Positions 32,971-41,679 of a stretch of 48,825 nucleotides of DNA are shown one piece after another (the stretch's first letter is position 1; each line of letters opens with the position of its first letter). The translations under genes and the position numbers were made by a program. The notes below the pieces were generated by a model. That model searched no databases, had not been told where the DNA came from, and saw nothing but the letters and a program-made list of their open reading frames with translations. Source of the DNA: a virus; the IMG/VR virus record IMGVR_UViG_3300028581_000068, positions 1 through 48,825 of that record. One strand, written 5' to 3'.

Positions 32971-35517
32971 TTAATGTAAATCAATCCAACTTGTACCATT
33001 ATATACTTGTAATTTATTTGTCGTTGTGTTGTAACATACTAATCCTGTTGCTGGGCTTGTAATATTTACAGATGGATTTGCATTACGTGGTGGTAAGAAA
33101 CCTTTTGTAGTGCTTTCTAAAGTTAAAATAGAACTAGTCGCCCCAGTTACAGTCCCTATCAATACATTATTAGTAGCAGAAACTAAACGCATTATTTCTG
33201 TGCCAGTAGTAGTTCCATGTCCGATACTTATATTGCCAGCCGTGCTTGCTCTTATCCAGCCATAGAAACTTATACCCGCCCACATAGTATATTGAGCGTT
33301 TGAACTACCATTTAGATTGTATATTAACGCTTCTGTTCTATTACCGCTTGCACGTTCATAAAGAATCATACCTGCTTCTGTTCCTACAAATCTATGTCTT
33401 ACTTCTGACAAGCTTGGAAATGCAGCGTTCGCTATATAATTTATACCTCTATTAGAGGTAATATTTAAAGTTCTTGCATTAGTATCACCACCATTGGTAG
33501 GATTTGAATATATTTCACCAATTGTTTCAAGTAAGCCAGAACCTGCAACTAATCTTATACCTGCACCTAAATTATTAGTACCTGTATTGGCAGTATTATC
33601 AATTAATAACTGTGTTCTTGTTGCTGCATCACTTCTTGATATATGAACTAATTGTGTTGGTGCAGCTATACCTATTCCTACTCTACCATCATCTCTAACT
33701 ACTAAAGCATTGTTAGTTCCTGTACTATCATGCACTTGTAAACCAAAGGTACTTGTTCCTCCTGTTCCAGTATTTGAACCTAAAATTCTTAATCTTGAAC
33801 TTGCATCTGTTGTTGTTCCAATTAAAACATTACCAGTAGCGCCAACTATTCTTAATCTTTCGTTAATACCACCAGTATAAAATCTATATCCTCCACCATT
33901 AACATTCCCAGTTTGAAACCACATATCAAACCTCGATGATACTGCACTTGCTAAACCTATTCCAAAGAAATTCAAAGCACTTCCATTTAACCCAAAATTA
34001 GCCCCCGCACTTATTACTGTTGCAGATGGGTCAGTTGGGGTATAGGCAAAGGCAGTTATTAAACCTTGACCTGAAGAGTTGACATTTATAACCACACCCC
34101 TATCTATTGAAGAAGATGAACCAAATGCAGCAATATCACCTGTGCCTCCAACATGAAAGTTTGTAGGTGGTATTAATGCGATATTTGGTCTTACTGCAAC
34201 TAACCCATCATCTCTAACAACCAACGCATTATTATTTCCTGTTGCGTTATGCACTTGTAAACCGAAAGATGATGAGGTTGTACCTGAACCATTAATCTGT
34301 AATGTTGAATTCGGAGCATTGGTTCTTAACCCTAATCTCTTATTTGTATTATCCCAGAAGAAATTTGTATTGTCTTGCGTTATAGTATTACCAGTACCAA
34401 AAAACGCAACGCTTCCAGTTGTGCCTGTAATTTGTGAAGTACTACCAGTTAACGAACTTAGATTTAAAGTATAATTATTTCCATCATTTCTTGTAAATAT
34501 TGCAGTAGCACCAGATAGTGTTGCACCTGTTGTATAAAAATCTGTTATACCTGTTACAATAATATTAACATTGTCATTTCTGTTTAGAGTTAAATTTCTT
34601 GTTGATTGATTGAAAGTTCCACCTGTAACGAAGGTATTACCAGAATATTGACTTGCAATATTATTTATAATTGTGTTTAATTGTGTTCCACCAGAAAATA
34701 TTGTGCTTGCAGATAAAGAATTTACAGATATATCACCGTTAACTGTTAAACCAGTAACAGTATTAAATAACACATTAAAAGTACCACCAGTATTGTTTGT
34801 AAAAGTAAATGTGTTTGCATTGTCATAAGTTGCTCCAGTAACAAAAACATCTGTTGCACCAGTATAAAAACCACTTACATTAAATGTACCACCAGTATTG
34901 TTTGTAAACACTGCTGTACCATTTGAATATGAGCCACCAGTAACTGTAACATCTAAAGGAAGGTTTTCATATGTTGTAGCACTGATAGTAGTAGCGGTCA
35001 AACCACCACTAAAACTAGTCGCCCCAGTTACAGTCCCACCAGTAAACGCACTGCTTGTTGTTATACCAGTTATACTAAATGTACCACCAGTATTGTTTGT
35101 AAAAGTTAATGTAGATGCTGATGTCAAATATGTACCACCCGTAACAAACACATCTGTTGCACCAGTATAAAAACCGCTTACATTAAATGTACCACCAGTA
35201 TTGTTTGTAAACACTGCTGTGCCATTTGAATATGTTCCACCCGTAACAAAAGTATCTTGTGTTGATATACCAGTTAAATTACTTCCGTCACCATAATATG
35301 TTGTTGCTGATACAGTTGTTGCACTTAAATCACCACTAACAAAAACGTCACCAACCATGTTTATTGAGTTAGAACCCAATAAAATTTCAGTATTACCAGT
35401 ACATGCATATATATTTGTTGTAAATAAGGCCGTACATGCGCTTAATATGCTATCACCTTCATTTGTTTCAATAATGAAAGTTTGATTTATATTATATCCT
35501 TTTTCTGGGGTGCTCAT
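32971..35517 (-). CDS. Tail fibre protein with modular Gly/Thr repeats, 848 aa
   Basis: Predicted host-binding or fibre shaft protein. Residues about 90-330 consist of repeats around FTNNTGGTFNVSGFYTGATD and VTGGTYSNGTAVF, typical of beta-structured fibre shafts. Further repeats (LQVHNATGNNNALVVRDDG and LQVHDSTGTNNALVVRDDG) resemble the trimeric heads of other Bacteroidetes phage fibres. The protein ends GLVCYNTTTNKLQVYNGTSW plus IDLH, a C-terminus shared by many phage and bacterial surface proteins. No autocleaving chaperone domain is present. It shares one base with the upstream 352-aa gene and so is coupled to it. The near-identical DNA repeats allow loss or gain of units by recombination. 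Confidence 0.82.
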   Translation of the reverse strand: MSTPEKGYNINQTFIIETNEGDSILSACTALFTTNIYACTGNTEILLGSNSINMVGDVFVSGDLSATTVSATTYYGDGSNLTGISTQDTFVTGGTYSNGTAVFTNNTGGTFNVSGFYTGATDVFVTGGTYLTSASTLTFTNNTGGTFSITGITTSSAFTGGTVTGATSFSGGLTATTISATTYENLPLDVTVTGGSYSNGTAVFTNNTGGTFNVSGFYTGATDVFVTGATYDNANTFTFTNNTGGTFNVLFNTVTGLTVNGDISVNSLSASTIFSGGTQLNTIINNIASQYSGNTFVTGGTFNQSTRNLTLNRNDNVNIIVTGITDFYTTGATLSGATAIFTRNDGNNYTLNLSSLTGSTSQITGTTGSVAFFGTGNTITQDNTNFFWDNTNKRLGLRTNAPNSTLQINGSGTTSSSFGLQVHNATGNNNALVVRDDGLVAVRPNIALIPPTNFHVGGTGDIAAFGSSSSIDRGVVINVNSSGQGLITAFAYTPTDPSATVISAGANFGLNGSALNFFGIGLASAVSSRFDMWFQTGNVNGGGYRFYTGGINERLRIVGATGNVLIGTTTDASSRLRILGSNTGTGGTSTFGLQVHDSTGTNNALVVRDDGRVGIGIAAPTQLVHISRSDAATRTQLLIDNTANTGTNNLGAGIRLVAGSGLLETIGEIYSNPTNGGDTNARTLNITSNRGINYIANAAFPSLSEVRHRFVGTEAGMILYERASGNRTEALIYNLNGSSNAQYTMWAGISFYGWIRASTAGNISIGHGTTTGTEIMRLVSATNNVLIGTVTGATSSILTLESTTKGFLPPRNANPSVNITSPATGLVCYNTTTNKLQVYNGTSWIDLH
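34848..34942 (-). repeat. Direct repeat, copy 1, in the tail fibre gene
   Basis: About 95 bases are nearly identical to 35148-35242, exactly 300 bases (100 codons) away. Both copies encode the GFYTGATD / FTNNTGGTFNVS unit. Only a few bases differ between copies. Confidence 0.75.
35148..35242 (-). repeat. Direct repeat, copy 2, in the tail fibre gene
   Basis: This copy matches 34848-34942. Shorter partial copies of the same unit occur near 34768 and 35081. Equal spacing keeps the reading frame if units recombine. Confidence 0.75.
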
Positions 35518-36575
35518 TAGAATGTATTACCGATTAATGTAAACTTACCTATTTTAAGGAAGTCTTTATATACTCTTACGCTAACAATGTCATTTGCATT
35601 AAAAACCAATGGTGCAACTAATATGGTACCATCAAATACCACCATGTTGTTAACAGTTATAACAATCCTAGTTAAATTCTCTATGTTAACTAGCTGACTA
35701 AAAGTTGCGTTATATTGTGCTGTAAACGTAAATTGATTATTAGCCCTAGCTTTATAAACAAAATTAAATGTTACATCGTTATTAACCAATTTAGGTTCAA
35801 AAACAACATCATTAAAAATTTTGCTTTCTTCAATTTCCAAAGTCATAACCGTTCTGTTTATAGTTGGTATAACTTCATAATCATTTTCATCCAACAAATA
35901 CCCTAACATCTTCATTTCAAACATTTGAATGTAAAAACGTCTGTTTTCAAAATTCTCAATATTACTCTCGTCACCAATACCCTCTAAGTGAAGTGGCATT
36001 GGATGACCTTTTACATTTATATAACATTGTCTAGATTGAAAAGCTCTTTGAACAAGTCCATTGAATTTATTCAAGTCTTTCATTCTATTTGTGAAAATCC
36101 TAACTTCATAAGTTATATCTACAGGTGTTGGTTGTGGAACCTTATATAAATCAATACCATGCCTTATTCCATCCCATGTAGGTATTTTCATATAAGTATA
36201 GGTTCTATTTCCTGGAATGTTCCACAAACCAGCTTGATTCTGACCTTGTTGTATATCTGGTCTTCTTACAACCGTAATAAAAGGCATTTCAATATTTTTA
36301 TACTCGTCAGTAAACTTCCAAGTTTTTGTAAATTCTGTCCACCTTTGAATTGTTAAAAATATTACAGGAACCTTCTCCCCATCAATTGTAATCATTACAC
36401 GCTCATCATCCTTTAAAAACTCAACAAAAGCTTGGTCCATATCCTCTTCAGAGACACCTCTAGGTAAAAAGGTGCCTTGATTGGCGATTCCATCCAATAT
36501 TTCTTGTCTCCTTTCTGGACCTATTTTTTGGTTAAGGATGTTTATGTTAGTTCTAAAGCCTTTTGGTACAGCCAT
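35517..36575 (-). CDS. Tail/structural protein of unknown function, 352 aa
   Basis: Not recognised by name, but it looks like a virion protein. The first half is globular with MAVPKGFRTNINILNQKIG and a proline/tyrosine-rich TYTYMKIPTWDGIRHGIDLY segment. The C-terminal ~100 residues are beta-rich (FTFTAQYNATFSQLVNIENL). It shares a one-base overlap with the tail fibre gene, so it may be the fibre's attachment protein or a tail-terminator or connector component. A late element lies in the short gap between it and the GIY-YIG gene. Confidence 0.68.
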   Translation of the reverse strand: MAVPKGFRTNINILNQKIGPERRQEILDGIANQGTFLPRGVSEEDMDQAFVEFLKDDERVMITIDGEKVPVIFLTIQRWTEFTKTWKFTDEYKNIEMPFITVVRRPDIQQGQNQAGLWNIPGNRTYTYMKIPTWDGIRHGIDLYKVPQPTPVDITYEVRIFTNRMKDLNKFNGLVQRAFQSRQCYINVKGHPMPLHLEGIGDESNIENFENRRFYIQMFEMKMLGYLLDENDYEVIPTINRTVMTLEIEESKIFNDVVFEPKLVNNDVTFNFVYKARANNQFTFTAQYNATFSQLVNIENLTRIVITVNNMVVFDGTILVAPLVFNANDIVSVRVYKDFLKIGKFTLIGNTF

Positions 36576-36590
36576 GATAATTTTTATTTA

Positions 36591-36597
36591 ATAAATA
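36591..36597 (-). promoter_or_regulatory. Putative late promoter element (TATTTAT)
   Basis: The coding strand reads ACATATTTATTAAATAA about 16 bases upstream of the 352-aa start, directly after the stop of the GIY-YIG gene. The mobile gene therefore did not separate the late gene from its promoter. Confidence 0.5.
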
Positions 36598-36603
36598 TGT
36601 TTA

Positions 36604-37368
36604 TTACATTTCTTTATATTTCCATAAATACCCACCAGCTGTTTTCCTTTTACCACTTAAAACAGCATTAATATGTGGATATATTTTTTTAACATCATTT
36701 ACTGATTTCCATTCACAAATTAATTCTTCTAATTTCGAAAGTTGTTGAATTATTTTAGGAGTTTGTTTTAAATGTTTATTTTTTATTTTTAATATTTCTT
36801 CTTTAGTTAAACAATCATTTTTATATCTCCAAATATAACCACCAGCACTATTTCTTTTTTTATTAATAACGCTATTAATATTTTTAATACCTAAATTTTC
36901 TTTAATATAATTAGCTGATTCATATTCATTTAGTTTATTTCCATCTAAATCATACTGAATAATAATATCTTTAATAGTAGATTTTTTAAATAAATTAATG
37001 TTTTTTGGTGTTTTACCTTTTTTAGCTAAAGACATTTTATTTTTTGTCTCATCACTTACTTTTCTACCATATGAACCTTCCCCGCCATCGGAGTTGTTAA
37101 CAAGTTTAAAACCCCATACTCTAAATTGAGATATCCAATATTGTTCCCAAAACACCCACTCATTTTTATTTACTTCATCTATTATATTCATTATTGGTTT
37201 TTCATTTTTATTTAATAATGATTTAATCCATGAACAGCGTTTATTTTTACCACCATTATTTTTACCATCAAAAATATGTCTATAATATCTTCTTTTGGGG
37301 TTTTTTGTTTGGCCAACATATCTAACACCTAATTTATCAGATAATGTATATATATAAATTGTTTCCAT
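36604..37368 (-). CDS. GIY-YIG free-standing homing endonuclease, 254 aa
   Basis: The N-terminal GIY-YIG nuclease domain is complete: IYIYTLSDKLGVRYVGQTKN, Arg in KRRYYRHI, and WVFWEQYWISQFR with the catalytic Glu. It is followed by NNSDGGEG and a NUMOD3 motif (SDETKNKMSLAKKGKTP). Two NUMOD1-like repeats follow (SANYIKENLGIKNINSVINK plus SAGGYIWRY, and SVNDVKKIYPHINAVLSGK plus TAGGYLWKY), which bind DNA. It is a mobile gene inserted between two virion genes, sparing the late promoter of the next gene. The usual target is the empty site in a related phage. It is AT-richer than the flanking genes, as expected for a mobile insert. Confidence 0.88.
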   Translation of the reverse strand: METIYIYTLSDKLGVRYVGQTKNPKRRYYRHIFDGKNNGGKNKRCSWIKSLLNKNEKPIMNIIDEVNKNEWVFWEQYWISQFRVWGFKLVNNSDGGEGSYGRKVSDETKNKMSLAKKGKTPKNINLFKKSTIKDIIIQYDLDGNKLNEYESANYIKENLGIKNINSVINKKRNSAGGYIWRYKNDCLTKEEILKIKNKHLKQTPKIIQQLSKLEELICEWKSVNDVKKIYPHINAVLSGKRKTAGGYLWKYKEM

Positions 37369-37383
37369 ACTTATTAATATATG

Positions 37384-37905
37384 TTATCTAGCAGAAAATT
37401 CACTTGCGTCAACTGGCGCACAAACAATTGTTCTAAAAGCACCTTTGTATCCCATAATAGTGTGTTCATTGTCATAATTTTTTATTCCATCATTAACAAC
37501 GCTAAAGTATCTTATTTCGGTTTCAGTAACTGGGTAACCAATATAATCACCATAACTAATAGATGTCTTCAATTCTACCAGTTGTGAAGAATAAATACCA
37601 AACGTAAAATTTCCATCTTGAATATACCTAAGACTACCATTATTGTTGTAAGTTTGATTGTCTGGTTTATCCAAAATAGGTACCACTTTAAGCTCTACAG
37701 GTGGGTAAAATCTAATACCATCCTTTGTAGCTTCGCCATAAAGACCATCATATTCAGTCATTTGTCTATCAACCTTATAAAGAATAAGTGTGAAGTTTCC
37801 ATCACCTTCGATAGATTCACGACCCATACTGATTTCTAACTGGTAGTCTTCTTCTGAAAAAAACTTGTTAATTCTCGTGATAGGTGTTACTTTATTGTTG
37901 TCCAT
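37384..37905 (-). CDS. Virion/neck-region protein of unknown function, 173 aa
   Basis: Predicted structural protein; no family name is recognised. It is beta-rich, with Tyr/Gly-rich segments (MTEYDGLYGEATKDGIRFYP, GNFTFGIYSSQLVELKTSIS) and a C-terminus around GYKGAFRTIVCAPVDASEFS. A late element precedes it, and it lies divergently beside the helicase gene, at the edge of the fibre and tail cluster. A neck or tail-completion role is plausible by position. Confidence 0.65.
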   Translation of the reverse strand: MDNNKVTPITRINKFFSEEDYQLEISMGRESIEGDGNFTLILYKVDRQMTEYDGLYGEATKDGIRFYPPVELKVVPILDKPDNQTYNNNGSLRYIQDGNFTFGIYSSQLVELKTSISYGDYIGYPVTETEIRYFSVVNDGIKNYDNEHTIMGYKGAFRTIVCAPVDASEFSAR

Positions 37906-37915
37906 GTTTTTCTAT

Positions 37916-37922
37916 ATAAATA
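37916..37922 (-). promoter_or_regulatory. Putative late promoter element (TATTTAT)
   Basis: The coding strand reads AAGTATTTATATAGAAA about 11 bases upstream of the 173-aa start. It is almost the same as the element before the 1417-aa baseplate gene. Confidence 0.5.
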
Positions 37923-37953
37923 CTTTCCTTTTTGATTAATCGTTAATTTATCC

Positions 37954-37984
37954 TTGATTTCTTAAATAAAAATTATTATATTTA
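37954..37984 (+). promoter_or_regulatory. Host-type promoter of the helicase gene
   Basis: TTG and TATATTTA are spaced by 20 bases, one mismatch from the TAnnTTTG consensus. It lies about 36 bases upstream of the helicase start. Confidence 0.6.
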
Positions 37985-38019
37985 GATATAATGACCAAGA
38001 ATTAAAAATAAAACAAATT

Positions 38020-39864
38020 TTGATTAATTTAGATGATATAAAAGGACATTCAGCGCTATCACTGTTAGAAAAATACAGTGGCATCAACCCCTATTTGTTA
38101 AAACTAAGAAACGAATATCTAAAAAACAAAAAAATTTCTTTAACGGAGACCCAATCAAAATATATCATAGAGAACCATGAACGTCAACCTTTATACATAA
38201 ATAGAGTTATCGGTATTACAAAATATTTTGGTGAAGAGCTAAAAAAATTGGATGATTTGTCATTTGCACCAGAAAAAATACTTATTGAATTCATTTTGGC
38301 TGAGACGGATAAATCATTTCATGTATATGGCAAGCTTAAACAAAACCAGAAAGAATCAAAAATGTATTGGTTACCAAAAACACAAGTAACTGACGACCCA
38401 TACTTTGAACCAATAGAAGTTAATGTTGATTTCACCAAATATAACGAAGTTTTGGCCAAAGAAGGTAAGAAATTATACAAGCATCAAGAAGAAGGTATTA
38501 AATATTTATTATCTCGTAATGGTTGTATATTGGCGTTTGATATGGGATTAGGTAAAAGTGTAATATCAATAATTTCTGCTTTGGAAAGCGGAGCTAAAAA
38601 AATATTAGTTGTTTGTCCATCGTCAGCTAAAATAAATTGGCAAAGAGAAATAAACGTATTCTGTAATCAAACAACAATAGTTGATGGTAGGAGATGGAAT
38701 GAAGCCAAATTTACAATAATAAACTACGATATTCTTAAGAATTTCCATACTCTTATTGAACCTAGAAGTAAAAAATCTGATGACTCAGAAGAAATAATAA
38801 ATAGAGAACTTGTTAATGCTAAATTTGATTTGATAATTATTGACGAAGCTCATTATTTAAAAAATAATGATAGTATTCGTGGTAAAATAATGACCGAATT
38901 ATCAGTTAAACACGGTGTTCATAAAGTTTGGTTATTAACTGGAACTCCAGTAGAAAACAGACCAATGGACTTATTTAACCTACTTAAAATTATTAAATCT
39001 CCTTTGGCTGATAATTGGAAACATTATGCTGTTAGATATTGTGATGCTAGAAAAATGTATAGAACCCTTAAAAATGGTCAGAAAAAGCAAATATGGTTAA
39101 CAGATGGAGCTAGTAATTTAGATGAGTTAGCATCAAAAACCAAAAATATATTGTTTAGAAAACTTAAATCTGAAGCTTTAGATATGCCAGATAAGATTAT
39201 AACACCAATGCATTATAGATTATCATCAAAAGAATGGAAAGAATATGAAGCGTTATGGGAAGAATATCTTGAAAGAAGGGTTATAGAGGGTAAAAAGGTT
39301 GGAAATCTTCAAAGAGACCTCGTAGAATTAGTTCTTTTACGTCAGTTTATAGCAGAATCGGCAATACCATATACTATTGAAATCGTTGAAAACGCTATTG
39401 AACTTGGTAAAAAAGTTATTATATTTACCAACTTTACTGAAGAACTTAAAACGCTTGAAAGTCATTTTGGAAAATTATGTGTGACTCATAATGGTTTGAT
39501 GTCAGCAAAACAAAAACAACGCTCAGTAGATGCGTTTCAAAGTAATTCAAAAGTAAAAGTATTTATAGGTAACATAAAGTCTGCTGGTGTGGCTATTACA
39601 TTAACAGAAGCAACAGTTGTTGTTTTTAATTCTTTTTCATGGGTTCCAGGACACAACGAACAAGCGGAAGATAGAAGCCATAGATTGGGGCAAAAAAATG
39701 ATGTAAATGTATACTACCAGTTATTTGAGGATACTATATCAACAAAAATGTGGGGTATGCTTAACAATAAAAAAGATATCATTTCAACGATTATAGGTGA
39801 TAAAAAACTTACAGATGAAGAAATAATAGAAATAATAACAGAAGAATTAATAAACAAATTATGA
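38020..39864 (+). CDS. SNF2-type helicase/translocase (UvsW-like role), 614 aa
   Basis: Predicted superfamily-2 DNA translocase for remodelling forks or recombination intermediates. Motif I is FDMGLGKS (residues about 172-179), motif II IIIDEAHYLKN, motif III WLLTGTPVENRP. In the second RecA lobe are KVIIFTNFTEEL, the IGNIKSAGVAITLTEA segment and motif VI EQAEDRSHRLGQKNDVNVYY. These are the marks of the SNF2/SMARCAL1 family. The start is a TTG (reads INLDDIKGHSAL next); no ATG precedes it in frame and the next Met is about 115 residues in. It has a host-type promoter. In T4 UvsW, also SF2, resolves branched DNA; the same job is inferred here, not proven. Confidence 0.85.
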   Translation: MINLDDIKGHSALSLLEKYSGINPYLLKLRNEYLKNKKISLTETQSKYIIENHERQPLYINRVIGITKYFGEELKKLDDLSFAPEKILIEFILAETDKSFHVYGKLKQNQKESKMYWLPKTQVTDDPYFEPIEVNVDFTKYNEVLAKEGKKLYKHQEEGIKYLLSRNGCILAFDMGLGKSVISIISALESGAKKILVVCPSSAKINWQREINVFCNQTTIVDGRRWNEAKFTIINYDILKNFHTLIEPRSKKSDDSEEIINRELVNAKFDLIIIDEAHYLKNNDSIRGKIMTELSVKHGVHKVWLLTGTPVENRPMDLFNLLKIIKSPLADNWKHYAVRYCDARKMYRTLKNGQKKQIWLTDGASNLDELASKTKNILFRKLKSEALDMPDKIITPMHYRLSSKEWKEYEALWEEYLERRVIEGKKVGNLQRDLVELVLLRQFIAESAIPYTIEIVENAIELGKKVIIFTNFTEELKTLESHFGKLCVTHNGLMSAKQKQRSVDAFQSNSKVKVFIGNIKSAGVAITLTEATVVVFNSFSWVPGHNEQAEDRSHRLGQKNDVNVYYQLFEDTISTKMWGMLNNKKDIISTIIGDKKLTDEEIIEIITEELINKL

Positions 39865-40052
39865 AACATTTTGATGATTTAAAATATATTGATTACGTAA
39901 TTAGATTTACAAATAAAACTGATAAAACAAATGAATTATTACTTGTTTGTTTAAACATTATGAAAGATGAACCAACATTATCAATACGTGAAACTATTGA
40001 TAAAGGCTTATTTGGTTTAGATATAAAATTAGATAATTCATTATTAAAATAA
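39861..40052 (+). CDS. Small hypothetical protein, 63 aa
   Basis: Not recognised. It is a Leu/Lys/Asp-rich soluble protein starting MKHFDDLKYIDYVIRFTNKT. Its ATGA overlap with the helicase stop indicates translational coupling, so it may be made with the helicase in fixed ratio. Confidence 0.6.
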   Translation: MKHFDDLKYIDYVIRFTNKTDKTNELLLVCLNIMKDEPTLSIRETIDKGLFGLDIKLDNSLLK

Positions 40053-40058
40053 TAAACT

Positions 40059-40532
40059 ATGGAAAACTTATTAAAAAGACTTGAATATAAAATATTTAAG
40101 AAATATGAAAAAATAGTTGATGAAGTAAAAGATTATGTTTGGGATTATAAAAAACCAAATAATGACATCACTCAACTCGAACACAATAAAACTTTAAATA
40201 GTTTTATTAGATATTACATGAAAGAATTTAAATTAGATGTTATAATTACGTCTGGGGAAATTTGTACAATATTTGATAATTTTGAAGATTTTCATATCAT
40301 AGGTGAACATGATGTTTATAACTATAAAAGATACAAATCTGATATTAGTAAAGATTTTGAACCATTTTTTCTTATAAGAGGAGATGGAAATAATATTGGA
40401 GTTGTAATTAAAACCAACATCAGAATTGAAGCGAATAATATTATACTAACAAATACTGATGGTTCGAATTATAAAATAATTGATATTTGGTCGTTACCAA
40501 GTATTAAACTAATTAAATGTTTTAAAAAATAA
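40059..40532 (+). CDS. Hypothetical protein, 157 aa
   Basis: Not recognised. It is a Lys/Tyr/Asp-rich protein with a helical N-terminus (ENLLKRLEYKIFKKYEKIVD) and a beta-rich C-terminal half. It sits in a tight plus-strand run (6 bases after the 63-aa gene, 3 before the 281-aa gene), sharing its transcription with the helicase. Confidence 0.6.
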   Translation: MENLLKRLEYKIFKKYEKIVDEVKDYVWDYKKPNNDITQLEHNKTLNSFIRYYMKEFKLDVIITSGEICTIFDNFEDFHIIGEHDVYNYKRYKSDISKDFEPFFLIRGDGNNIGVVIKTNIRIEANNIILTNTDGSNYKIIDIWSLPSIKLIKCFKK

Positions 40533-40535
40533 ATT

Positions 40536-41381
40536 ATGGAAACTAGAAGATTTAAAATACCAGAAAATGGTTTAATACCATTTGCTAAACGTGGAGAGTC
40601 TAAAATAAATAACAATGATGAATTTGAAACTGAGATACTTGATATTGATTTAAAATGGGTTGAAGATTGTTTAAGTGAAGAAATTGAAGAATTTAAAAAT
40701 AAAGGTTTTGTGGAGAAAACTGATACTAATTATGATAAAAAATTAGAAAAACTTAAATTAAAATTACGCACTTCATTAATTGAATCTAATGTAACATATG
40801 AAAAAAAACCTTATTTTATTAAGAGTTTAAATTTACCATATAAAACTAAAACTGGTGGGTATGAGCCTCATATATATAAACACCATTTTAATGATTTATC
40901 TTTTTGTAGGGAATTAGTGGATGAAGTTGATAGTAGAAATCCAGATGATTGGATTTACTATCCTATTGGAATGTTTTTAGACTATAAAATATTTATGGAT
41001 ATTGAAAGTGAATATTCATACCAAGATATTGTTAATTTTTTAGATTGGTTTGAAAATTACCTTAACTTTAAATACGAATTCGTTGGTGATAAAATTTTAT
41101 TTGGTAATAAAATAATTAAAATTGAAGATATTTTTAAAGGATGTGAAAACGAAAATATATTGCCATTTATTTTTCATAAACCAATACCAGTACCATTTGG
41201 TGAACTTAAAAATCCATTACCAATGATGAACCCAATTACATATGAACTAATAAATCCAGAATCGTGGGAAGATGGTTTACACTTTTCACCAAATATATTT
41301 GATGAAAAATATGAAACAAATATGGTTTATGAAGTTAAAAATAAAAAAGTAGTTAGAGTATATAAAAATTTAAACAATTAA
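40536..41381 (+). CDS. Hypothetical protein, 281 aa
   Basis: Not recognised. It is acidic and rich in aromatic residues, without a signal or membrane segment. Segments of note are KKPYFIKSLNLPYKTKTGGY, IPVPFGELKNPLPMMNPITY and a C-terminal YEVKNKKVVRVYKNL strand pair. It lies between the 157-aa gene and the glutaredoxin gene in a closely packed plus-strand set. By context it could serve DNA metabolism, but the sequence shows no catalytic motif. Confidence 0.6.
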   Translation: METRRFKIPENGLIPFAKRGESKINNNDEFETEILDIDLKWVEDCLSEEIEEFKNKGFVEKTDTNYDKKLEKLKLKLRTSLIESNVTYEKKPYFIKSLNLPYKTKTGGYEPHIYKHHFNDLSFCRELVDEVDSRNPDDWIYYPIGMFLDYKIFMDIESEYSYQDIVNFLDWFENYLNFKYEFVGDKILFGNKIIKIEDIFKGCENENILPFIFHKPIPVPFGELKNPLPMMNPITYELINPESWEDGLHFSPNIFDEKYETNMVYEVKNKKVVRVYKNLNN

Positions 41382-41387
41382 CTAATT

Positions 41388-41642
41388 ATGATAATAATTT
41401 ATAGCATACCAGAATGCCCTTATTGCACAGAACTTAAAGAAATCCTTTCAGCTGAAGGCGTTGAGTTTACTGATGTAAATGTTAATTTACCAGAAAACGA
41501 AGAAGAATATAATAAAATTCACGAAATAACGCAATCTGAAGAAGTTCCTATTGTTAGAGTCAACAATCAATTATTGGTCCCTAATATATCTTTTCAAAGT
41601 ATTAGAGAAGCTGCTGAGTTAACAAAGAGATTTTTAGCTTAA
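41388..41642 (+). CDS. grx: Glutaredoxin, 84 aa
   Basis: Predicted thiol-disulfide oxidoreductase, most likely supplying electrons to ribonucleotide reductase, as T4 NrdC (thioredoxin/glutaredoxin) does. The active site is CPYC at the start of the first helix (IPECPYCTELKEIL). The cis-proline strand EEVPIVRVNNQLL follows; the family has TVPxI/V here, with Thr replaced by Glu. It has full glutaredoxin length. It is the last gene of the plus-strand early set, 6 bases after the 281-aa gene. No ribonucleotide reductase lies in this window. Confidence 0.85.
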   Translation: MIIIYSIPECPYCTELKEILSAEGVEFTDVNVNLPENEEEYNKIHEITQSEEVPIVRVNNQLLVPNISFQSIREAAELTKRFLA

Positions 41643-41657
41643 TTCATGTTTATCTAA

Positions 41658-41664
41658 TATTTAT
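41658..41664 (+). promoter_or_regulatory. Putative late promoter element of the neck gene
   Basis: The plus strand reads CTAATATTTATAAGAAAAG about 15 bases upstream of the gp13-like start. It is the only plus-strand copy, and it keeps the same TATTTAT orientation relative to its gene, which argues that the motif is directional. Confidence 0.55.
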
Positions 41665-41679
41665 AAGAAAAGATAAACT

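Noticed and set aside
37381-37587. Plus-strand frame opposite the 173-aa protein
   Set aside because: It is an antisense shadow of a conserved-looking minus-strand gene, with no promoter or start context.
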